Translations under genes and position numbers: made by a program | The notes under the pieces: generated by a model | What the model was told of the DNA's origin: nothing | Database searches by the model: none | Seen by the model: only the letters and a program-made list of their open reading frames with translations | Assembly: GCA_001577215.1 (NCBI GenBank) | Contig: LSCC01000069.1 | Coordinates: forward strand, 1-12,645 | Source: Fidelibacterota bacterium TCS52 | GTDB taxonomy: Bacteria; Fidelibacterota; Fidelibacteria; Fidelibacterales; Fidelibacteraceae | Direction of reading: 5' to 3' | DNA length: 12,645 nucleotides | Part shown: positions 6,929 to 12,645 of the stretch, in pieces | Numbering within the stretch: position 1 is the stretch's first letter | Layout of the letters: every line of letters starts with the position of its first letter

Positions 6929-7413
6929 TGAAGAAAAATATTTTAACATTTTTATTTTTTTTGGCTGTATTATTAATACAGATATTTTTTAATGAATATA
7001 TTGAAATATTAGGAGTAAAACCCGATTTAATATTAATTACTCTATTGATTGCTGTTTTATATGTGTCTCCTGTATATTTAATATTTTTAGGATTTATATT
7101 TGGTTTAATACAAGATTGGTTAATGTTAACCCCATTAATTGGATTATCCCCATTGTTAAAGACATTGTTTGTTTTTATACTTGTTAAATTTGTGCAAAGG
7201 TATAGACGATTTCAGAATATACTATTATTTAGCATCGGGCTTTTATTAATATTTTCTTATTTTATAATTTTCAACTTCATTTCGTTGTTGGGAGTTGGGC
7301 TTTCATTAAGCGAGATTATTATAAATTATTGTCTTCCTGAATTTATTTATTCTGGTATATTATTTATTGCTTTTTATTATTTAGCTCTTTATTATAATAA
7401 AAATAGAGAATAA
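6928..7413 (+). CDS. mreD: Rod shape-determining membrane protein MreD
   Basis: MreD is a small polytopic inner-membrane partner of MreC and PBP2. The 161-residue product is almost entirely hydrophobic, with about five or six predicted membrane segments. It carries the family-typical beginning in which a helix is followed by GVKPDLILITLLIAV and then GFIFGLIQDWL with the conserved G-x-x-x-D element. Sequence identity in this family is always low, so position between mreC and mrdA and the membrane topology carry much of the call. It starts within the mreC stop codon (TAATG overlap of one base), a coupled arrangement. The next gene begins 5 nt after its stop. Confidence 0.88.
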   Translation: MKKNILTFLFFLAVLLIQIFFNEYIEILGVKPDLILITLLIAVLYVSPVYLIFLGFIFGLIQDWLMLTPLIGLSPLLKTLFVFILVKFVQRYRRFQNILLFSIGLLLIFSYFIIFNFISLLGVGLSLSEIIINYCLPEFIYSGILFIAFYYLALYYNKNRE

Positions 7414-7418
7414 TAATT

Positions 7419-9191
7419 ATGCATTCTCAGAATGATTTAGATTCTAATCGATTTGTTATAATTGTAATAACAATGATTATTTTGTTTTCAATACTTTTAA
7501 TAAAGATATATGATTTGCAAATAGTTAAATATTATGATCTGTATTCCAAATCTATCGAGAATATTTATAGGAAAATTGACATTTTAGCTCCACGTGGAAA
7601 GATATTAGATAGATATAATAGGGTAATTTTATATAACAATTCTAGTTATAATTTAGTCGTTTATCCTGCAGAAATCCATGAATATCCAGAAACATGGAAT
7701 AAATTATCACAATATTTCCAAGTTCCTGTATCTAAATTTAAAAATACAATGAACAAAAATATGGTTGGTTATTATTTTCCTGCACTATTAAAGGAAAATA
7801 TTGATTATCAAACGTTGACTTATTTATATGAACATATTTTGGAATTACAAGGAATTGATCTGGTTGCAAAGCCGGTAAGAAAAATTAAAAAAGGAGCAAA
7901 TGTAGCCCATATAATCGGTTATACAAATCAAATTGGGAAAAAGGATTTAAAAGTCAAAAAAAACAAAAAATATAAAGCTGGGGATATCGTTGGTTGGAAA
8001 GGAATTGAAAAGGAATATGAGGATATTTTAAGAGGGCAAAACGGAACCAAATATATGAAAATAAATGCTGTTGGTCAAAATATTGGTGAAGAATATTCAA
8101 AAAGAATTGAACCAATACCCGGAAATGATTTGATATTGACAATAGATTGGGATTTGCAAAGTTATGTGGAATCATTAATAAAAGATACATCGGGAGCTGC
8201 TATAGTAATTAATTATCTTAATGGTGAAATATTAAGTTTGGCATCAATGCCCGATTTTAATCCCGAAATATTTTCAACGAACTTATCTGATAAGAAATGG
8301 AAAGATATAGTATATAATCCTAAATATCCATTATATAATAGAGCAATCCAAGCGGAATATCCACCAGGTTCGGTGTATAAATTAGTAGCTGTGATTACTT
8401 CTCAAGAAGAAGATGTAATATCTCCATACTTTACATTTAATTGTCCGGGTTATTATAGGTTTGGAAGAAGAATATTTCATTGTTGGGATCGCAGTGGGCA
8501 TGGTTCAGAAAATATATATGACGCAATTGAACATTCTTGCAATGTGTATTTTTATAATTTAATGTTAAAATTAGATTTTGATAAATGGGTAAAATATAGT
8601 AAAATTTTAGGATTTGGCCAGCCAACTGATATTGATCTACCCAACGAAAAAATCGGTAATGTTCCTGATAGAGAATATATGAAAAAAACTTATGGCAGAT
8701 GGGGAAAAGGGTATTTATTAAACTTCGTTATTGGTCAAGGTGATATATTAGTTACACCAATTCAGCTTGCTAGATATGTTTCGATAATTGCTTCAAATGG
8801 ATTTGATATTCAACCTCATTTAGTAAAAGCTATTTACTATCACAAAAAAAATGAATTAGAAAAAAAGAAATATCCAAAAGAAAAAATTGAATCTATATCG
8901 GAACATTCAATGAATGTTGTTAGAGAAGGAATGAGGAGGGTAATGCAGGGAGAAGAAGGTACTGGCCGACATTCAAATGTCGAAAACTTGGATATCCATG
9001 GGAAAACTGGAACAGCTCAAAATCCACATGGTAAAGATCACGCTTGGTTTATTGGTTTTTCTGAGAAGCCATCTTTCCCGTATGCCATTGTTGTTTTTGT
9101 TGAAAATGGAGAAGGTGGAAGCAAAACAGCTGCTCCGATAGCAAAAAAAATATATAAATATTATTGGAATTTACATAATAATGAAAAATAA
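7419..9191 (+). CDS. mrdA: Penicillin-binding protein 2, elongation-specific DD-transpeptidase
   Basis: PBP2 cross-links peptidoglycan in the side wall together with RodA. The 590-residue product has one N-terminal membrane helix (about residues 12-30). The pedestal domain opens with LAPRGKILDRYNRVILYN, a variant of the class B PBP PRGxIxDRNG motif. The C-terminal transpeptidase domain holds all three active-site boxes: S318-V-Y-K321 (nucleophile and base, within PPGSVYKL), S373-C-N375 and K529-T-G. The GQGDILVTPIQLARY helix and the WFIGF strand are also typical of PBP2/FtsI proteins. The ribosome site is poor (AGAGAA about 9 nt upstream), so expression probably depends on coupling to mreD. 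Its 3' end overlaps rodA by 11 nt. PBP2 rather than FtsI is chosen because of the mre/rodA context. Confidence 0.95.
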   Translation: MHSQNDLDSNRFVIIVITMIILFSILLIKIYDLQIVKYYDLYSKSIENIYRKIDILAPRGKILDRYNRVILYNNSSYNLVVYPAEIHEYPETWNKLSQYFQVPVSKFKNTMNKNMVGYYFPALLKENIDYQTLTYLYEHILELQGIDLVAKPVRKIKKGANVAHIIGYTNQIGKKDLKVKKNKKYKAGDIVGWKGIEKEYEDILRGQNGTKYMKINAVGQNIGEEYSKRIEPIPGNDLILTIDWDLQSYVESLIKDTSGAAIVINYLNGEILSLASMPDFNPEIFSTNLSDKKWKDIVYNPKYPLYNRAIQAEYPPGSVYKLVAVITSQEEDVISPYFTFNCPGYYRFGRRIFHCWDRSGHGSENIYDAIEHSCNVYFYNLMLKLDFDKWVKYSKILGFGQPTDIDLPNEKIGNVPDREYMKKTYGRWGKGYLLNFVIGQGDILVTPIQLARYVSIIASNGFDIQPHLVKAIYYHKKNELEKKKYPKEKIESISEHSMNVVREGMRRVMQGEEGTGRHSNVENLDIHGKTGTAQNPHGKDHAWFIGFSEKPSFPYAIVVFVENGEGGSKTAAPIAKKIYKYYWNLHNNEK

Positions 9192-10407
9192 ATATTCAAC
9201 AATAATAAACAAATTTGCTGAAATTGATATTTATAGTATAATAATTATTTTCTCATTAATAACCATTAGCTTATTATCAATATATAGTGCTACGATTTAC
9301 AAAACCCCTTCTGATTCTAATGATTTTATTAAACAAATGGTCTGGGTTGGTATTGGAATAATTATTTTTATTATTGTATATTCTATTAATAAAAAATTGT
9401 TATTAGAATATGCTATTTTTATATATTTAATTGGAGTTGCTTTAATTATTTTACCATTTTTTACATCTGGAAGTACTGAAGCCACAAATAGATGGGTAAA
9501 GCTTGGATTTATTCAATTTCAAACTGCTGAATATATGAAATTTTTTCTTATCATAATATTAGCAAAATATTTTACAGAGACAAACATTTCAAAATATTCA
9601 TTTTTATATGTATTACCTCCGTTAATAATATCGTTAATTCCTATAGGAATTGTTTTTGCACAACCTGATTTAGGAACTTCAATTATTTTGTTGATGATAT
9701 TTGGTGGGATGCTTTTTGCAAGTGGTGTTAGGTTATATTATATCTTTTTATTAATAGCTCCAATAATTACAATTTTTGCTGCTTTTAATCAAACTGTATT
9801 TTATATCTGGGGAGTTGTTTTAGCTGTAGTGATATTTGCTAATCAATCAAATTTATTGTCGTTTGCCGGAGTATTTATTGGAAATATTCTTATTGGAATA
9901 ATAACACCATTCATTTGGGATAGAATTTTACCGTATCAGCAACAGAGAATATTAACTCTATTTAATGCCAATTTAGACCCACGTGGAGCAGGATATCAAG
10001 TAATTCAGTCAAAAATTGCAATTGGCTCCGGTGGATTTTGGGGTAAAGGTTATCTTAATGGAACACAAACGCATTTGAAATTTTTACCAGAGCAACATAC
10101 TGATTTCATCTTTTCAGTGATCTCAGAAGAATTTGGGTTTATTGTTGTTTTTGTAATTTTAGCTTTATTTTTTACAATGTTTTATAGATGGTATAAAATG
10201 GCTTTTAAAAATACTGATAAATTTAGTGCAATGTTAATTATTGGAGGCACTACTACACTATTGTTTCATGTATTTATCAATATCGGAATGACGATCGGAC
10301 TTTTACCCGTAACAGGGAAACCATTACCATTTATTAGCTATGGTGGTAGTTTCTTAATAACTTGTTTTGGACTTGCCGGCTTGATCTTAAATGGGAATTC
10401 TGATTGA
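9181..10407 (+). CDS. rodA: SEDS peptidoglycan glycosyltransferase RodA
   Basis: RodA polymerises glycan strands from lipid II in partnership with PBP2. The 408-residue product has about ten hydrophobic segments and the SEDS landmarks. RWVKLGFIQFQTAEYMK lies at about 104-120 with the conserved Glu at 117. The large periplasmic loop contains LPYQQQRILTLFN and then NLDPRGAGYQVIQSKIAIG, with D266 aligning with the essential aspartate (E. coli D262). GSGGFWGKGYLNGTQ, FLPEQHTDFIFSVISEEFG and the C-terminal PLPFISYGGS follow. The usual FQPSE signature is FQTAE here, with the glutamate kept. The ATG overlaps the last 11 nt of mrdA, as expected for partner proteins made in equal amounts. RodA is preferred over FtsW because of the operon context and the QSKIAIGSGG wording. 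Confidence 0.95.
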   Translation: MKNKYSTIINKFAEIDIYSIIIIFSLITISLLSIYSATIYKTPSDSNDFIKQMVWVGIGIIIFIIVYSINKKLLLEYAIFIYLIGVALIILPFFTSGSTEATNRWVKLGFIQFQTAEYMKFFLIIILAKYFTETNISKYSFLYVLPPLIISLIPIGIVFAQPDLGTSIILLMIFGGMLFASGVRLYYIFLLIAPIITIFAAFNQTVFYIWGVVLAVVIFANQSNLLSFAGVFIGNILIGIITPFIWDRILPYQQQRILTLFNANLDPRGAGYQVIQSKIAIGSGGFWGKGYLNGTQTHLKFLPEQHTDFIFSVISEEFGFIVVFVILALFFTMFYRWYKMAFKNTDKFSAMLIIGGTTTLLFHVFINIGMTIGLLPVTGKPLPFISYGGSFLITCFGLAGLILNGNSD

Positions 10408-10470
10408 TAAGTAATTTTTTTTGAAAAAAATATCTATAAATAGTAAAAGTTTTTTGTTAAATTATAAACT

Positions 10471-10920
10471 ATGGGAAAAACTGTATTAAAAAATAAAAAA
10501 GCATTTCATGACTATCATATAATTGATACACTTGAAGTCGGTATTTCATTAATCGGGAAAGAGGTAAAATCAATTCGAGAAGGTAGAATGAATATTAAAG
10601 AATCGTTCTGCAGATTTATTAAGGGTGAATTATTTTTGGTACAATCTCATATTAGTCCATATTCTCACACGGGTTATGAAACACATGAACCTTTAAGATT
10701 AAGAAAACTTTTACTTCATAAAAAGGAACTTAAGAAATGGAAGAAAAAAGTTGATACACAGGGATTAACGATCGTTCCATTGAAAGTTTATTGGCAAGAA
10801 AATCATATAAAAGTAGAAATTGCATTGGTAAAAGGTAAAAAGTTACATGATAAGAGACAGGATATAGCTAAACGCGATGCAAAAAGATCAATAGATAGAC
10901 AATTGAATAATAAATATTAG
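10471..10920 (+). CDS. smpB: SsrA-binding protein SmpB
   Basis: SmpB binds tmRNA and delivers it to stalled ribosomes for trans-translation. The 149-residue product has the normal length. It carries the oligonucleotide-binding barrel with ISLIGKEVKSIREGRMNIKE near residues 25-45, then LVQSHISPY, LRKLLLHKKELKKW and GLTIVPLKVYW. The C-terminal basic tail contains GKKLHDKRQDIAKRDAKR, including the conserved His that inserts toward the decoding centre. The 63 nt before it hold oligo-T and oligo-A runs and an ATTATAAACT stretch but no clear ribosome site, so initiation is probably weak or AT-driven. It lies on the same strand as rodA and tyrS. The ssrA gene is not seen in this window. Confidence 0.95.
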   Translation: MGKTVLKNKKAFHDYHIIDTLEVGISLIGKEVKSIREGRMNIKESFCRFIKGELFLVQSHISPYSHTGYETHEPLRLRKLLLHKKELKKWKKKVDTQGLTIVPLKVYWQENHIKVEIALVKGKKLHDKRQDIAKRDAKRSIDRQLNNKY

Positions 10921-10932
10921 GGAATGATAGGA

Positions 10933-12153
10933 ATGACAAAGAATTTTCCAAAATTAAACGAGCAAATGGATTTAATTCGTAAAGGTGTAGAAGAAATAAT
11001 TCCGGAAGAAGAATTAGAAAAAAAAATAGCAAAAAGTATTAAATATAAAAAGCCATTAAGAGTAAAATTAGGGGCGGATCCAAGTCGTCCAGATTTACAT
11101 ATTGGGCATGGAGTTGTGCTGAAAAAGTTGCGAGCATTTCAAGATTTGGGACATAAAGCTGTGTTAATCGTAGGAGATTTTACGGCAATGATCGGTGATC
11201 CGAGTGGAAGAAACAAAACACGACCGGCATTGACTTTTAAAGAGACACAAGAAAATGCGAAATCCTATTTTGAGCAAGCTGGAATAATTTTGAATACTCA
11301 AGATTTGGAAATAAAAAATAATTCTGAATGGCTGAATAGATTGTCTCTTGAAGAAGTGATAAAATTGTTATCAAATTCTACAGTTGCTAGATTACTTGAA
11401 AGAGATGATTTTTCCAACAGATTCAAAAAAGGGAATCCAATATCAGTTCACGAGTTATTATATCCGTTTGCTCAAGCTTATGATAGTATTGCTGTAAAAT
11501 CAGATATTGAATTGGGTGGAACAGATCAAAAATTTAATTTACTGTTAGCAAGAGATATTCAGAGAGAATACGATCAAGATCCACAGATAATTATCACACT
11601 TCCAATTTTAGAAGGGTTAGATGGTATTAATAAAATGTCTAAATCTTTGGATAATTATATAGGGCTTACAGAAAAACCCGAAGAGATGTATGGAAAAATA
11701 TTATCAATTCCTGATGAATTAATTATTCGCTATTTCACATTAGTAAGCGATTTGAGTGTTAATGAAATTGATAAAATAATGCAGGATTTAGAAAAAGGTA
11801 AAAATCCACGCGATGTAAAACATGATCTTGCATTTGAAATTACGAAAAGTTATTATTCAGACGATGACGCAAAACAAGCAGCCGATGAATTTCATAAATT
11901 AGTTATTAATAAAGATATTCCAGACGAAATACCAGAATATAAATGTTTAAGTGAAAAAGTGTTATTACCAGAAATTTTAAAAGATGCTAAAATGGTTACA
12001 TCAAAAGGTGAAGCAAAACGCCTCATTAAACAAGGTGGAATATCAATAAATAAAAAGAAAGTTACCGAATTCTTAAATGAAATAAATATTCAAAATGGTG
12101 ATGTTGTAAAAATTGGTAAACGAAAATTTTTGAAGTTGGTGTTGAAGAAGTAA
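10933..12153 (+). CDS. tyrS: Tyrosyl-tRNA synthetase (type 2, with C-terminal S4 domain)
   Basis: This enzyme charges tRNA-Tyr. It is a class I synthetase: HIGH at residues 56-59 within KLGADPSRPDLHIGHGVVL, and KMSKS at 234-238. The tyrosine-binding region has DFTAMIGDPSGRNKTRP and then LGGTDQKFNLLLARD. The exact HIGH box and the GDFTAMIGDPSGRN wording match the TyrS type 2 subfamily rather than the E. coli/Bacillus type 1. The last 60 residues (VTSKGEAKRLIKQGGISIN to FLKLVL) are an S4 RNA-binding domain. Start choice: ATG 10933 is 9 nt behind AGGGA at 10919-10923, whereas the in-frame ATG at 10924 touches that motif directly. With the earlier ATG the protein would be 409 residues instead of 406. 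It follows smpB by only a few bases and is probably cotranscribed with it. Confidence 0.95.
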   Translation: MTKNFPKLNEQMDLIRKGVEEIIPEEELEKKIAKSIKYKKPLRVKLGADPSRPDLHIGHGVVLKKLRAFQDLGHKAVLIVGDFTAMIGDPSGRNKTRPALTFKETQENAKSYFEQAGIILNTQDLEIKNNSEWLNRLSLEEVIKLLSNSTVARLLERDDFSNRFKKGNPISVHELLYPFAQAYDSIAVKSDIELGGTDQKFNLLLARDIQREYDQDPQIIITLPILEGLDGINKMSKSLDNYIGLTEKPEEMYGKILSIPDELIIRYFTLVSDLSVNEIDKIMQDLEKGKNPRDVKHDLAFEITKSYYSDDDAKQAADEFHKLVINKDIPDEIPEYKCLSEKVLLPEILKDAKMVTSKGEAKRLIKQGGISINKKKVTEFLNEINIQNGDVVKIGKRKFLKLVLKK

Positions 12154-12384
12154 GAAAATTTTACGCTCGCTTGCAGTGAATAGGCAAAGATCACAAAGAA
12201 AGAAAAGAGAATTTAAAAAAAAGTAAAATATATTAATTGTAAAAATATCAAAGAAACAAGCTTCCTGCTTTAAAAAAAATTCTCTTTAGAAATGATGAGC
12301 ATTCTTTAATTTTAAATTAATAAAAATTCAAGCAATTTGAGTTATTCGTGAAATTCGTTATTGAATAATGTAGAATAATTAATT
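12154..12384. other. Convergent intergenic gap with inverted and direct repeats
   Basis: tyrS and the minus-strand pseudouridine synthase gene end toward this 231-nt gap. It contains a slightly G+C-richer start (TACGCTCGCTTGCAG at 12162-12176) and an A-rich run CACAAAGAAAGAAAAGAG. An 11-bp inverted repeat AAAGAGAATTT/AAATTCTCTTT lies at 12204-12214 and 12277-12287, with an inner AAGC-TTCCT-GCTT hairpin. ATTCGT is repeated at 12344 and 12353. No ORF and no canonical T-run terminator is visible. It looks like decayed or repetitive intergenic DNA. Confidence 0.45.
12204..12287. repeat. 11-bp inverted repeat enclosing a small hairpin
   Basis: The arms AAAGAGAATTT (12204-12214) and AAATTCTCTTT (12277-12287) are exact reverse complements separated by 62 nt. 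Inside, AAGCTTCCTGCTT at about 12258-12270 can form a 4-bp hairpin. The 84-nt unit could be a small non-autonomous element or an RNA stem between convergent genes. Only a trivial AGA flanks both ends, so no real target duplication is shown. Confidence 0.4.
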
Positions 12385-12645
12385 TTAAAAATATTTTTTC
12401 CAATAATTATCCGGTTCAAAATTAAATGTCATCTTTTCTTTTATTGTAGGATGAGCTAGTGATAGGGAATAGGAATGAAGTGCTAATGCTTTGTTTCCGA
12501 ATTTTATTTTTGAGCCATAGCGGAAATCTCCAAGAATAGGATTTCCTCGTTCTGCGAATTGAACACGAATTTGATGATGTCTTCCAGTGATCAATTTTAT
12601 TTCTACTTTTGAAACATTGTTTTTATACTTAAGTAATTTATATTT
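12385..12645 (-). CDS. RluA-family pseudouridine synthase, C-terminal part (5' end outside window)
   Basis: The frame is open from the right edge to a TAA at 12385-12387 and gives 86 residues. It is the C-terminal half of an RluA-type enzyme that isomerises uridine in rRNA or tRNA. Landmarks are KLITGRHHQIRVQFAE (the conserved TGR-x-HQIR motif), GNPILGDFRYGS, LALHSYSLSLAHP and a final FEPDNYW. The catalytic aspartate motif (RLD) would lie upstream, outside the window. Which site it modifies cannot be told: RluC, RluD and other subfamilies share this region. An internal TTG at 12592-12594 is only a chance start, because the conserved KLITGR reading continues through it to the window edge. It is convergent with tyrS. 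Confidence 0.9.
   Translation of the reverse strand, partial: KYKLLKYKNNVSKVEIKLITGRHHQIRVQFAERGNPILGDFRYGSKIKFGNKALALHSYSLSLAHPTIKEKMTFNFEPDNYWKKYF

Noticed and set aside
10415..10430. Oligo-T followed by oligo-A after rodA as a terminator
   Set aside because: A T8-G-A7 pair contains no G-C pairs in the stem and would be too weak; smpB follows closely on the same strand.
1..12645. CRISPR array, phage, transposase or defence system
   Set aside because: No regularly spaced direct repeats, integrase, transposase, nuclease-helicase or toxin-antitoxin pair was found; all long frames are housekeeping or envelope genes.

Overview
The window looks like a housekeeping segment from the chromosome of a strongly AT-rich, Gram-negative, probably rod-shaped bacterium. 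An outer membrane is indicated by a lipobox lipoprotein of the SmpA/OmlA (BamE-like) type, a secreted beta-rich protein ending in phenylalanine, and a YtfJ-type periplasmic protein. The complete MreB-MreC-MreD-PBP2-RodA set indicates rod-shaped growth. I cannot assign a phylum from sequence alone. The mix would fit an AT-rich FCB-type lineage such as Cloacimonadota, but that is a weak inference.

Layout. (1) Positions 3-1800, plus strand: a tight run of envelope genes. It holds the tail of an unidentified gene, a small BamE-like lipoprotein, a predicted outer-membrane beta-barrel protein and a YtfJ family protein, with gaps of only 10-22 nt. (2) Positions 1801-2053: a gap packed with short inverted repeats that resembles a REP-like intergenic element, followed by the leader of polA. 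(3) Positions 2054-4759: polA, a full three-domain DNA polymerase I. Its conserved N-terminus can only be translated if initiation uses an ATT codon at 2054. (4) Positions 4848-4920: tRNA-Thr(CGT). (5) Positions 5129-10407: mreB, mreC, mreD, mrdA (PBP2) and rodA, abutting or overlapping, which together encode the elongasome that builds side-wall peptidoglycan. (6) Positions 10471-12153: smpB (trans-translation) and tyrS (tyrosyl-tRNA synthetase), close behind on the same strand. (7) Positions 12154-12384: a convergent gap with a long inverted repeat and short repeated phrases. (8) Positions 12385-12645, minus strand: the C-terminal part of an RluA-type pseudouridine synthase that runs off the window.

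How the genes work together. MreB filaments, MreC and MreD organise the SEDS glycosyltransferase RodA and the transpeptidase PBP2 into one wall-elongation machine, and the gene order matches that complex. The first cluster appears to serve outer-membrane or periplasmic functions. polA, tRNA-Thr, smpB, tyrS and the pseudouridine synthase are core replication and translation functions. I saw no phage, CRISPR, transposase or defence genes. The most notable signals are the non-canonical ATT start of polA and the structured intergenic DNA in the two gaps.
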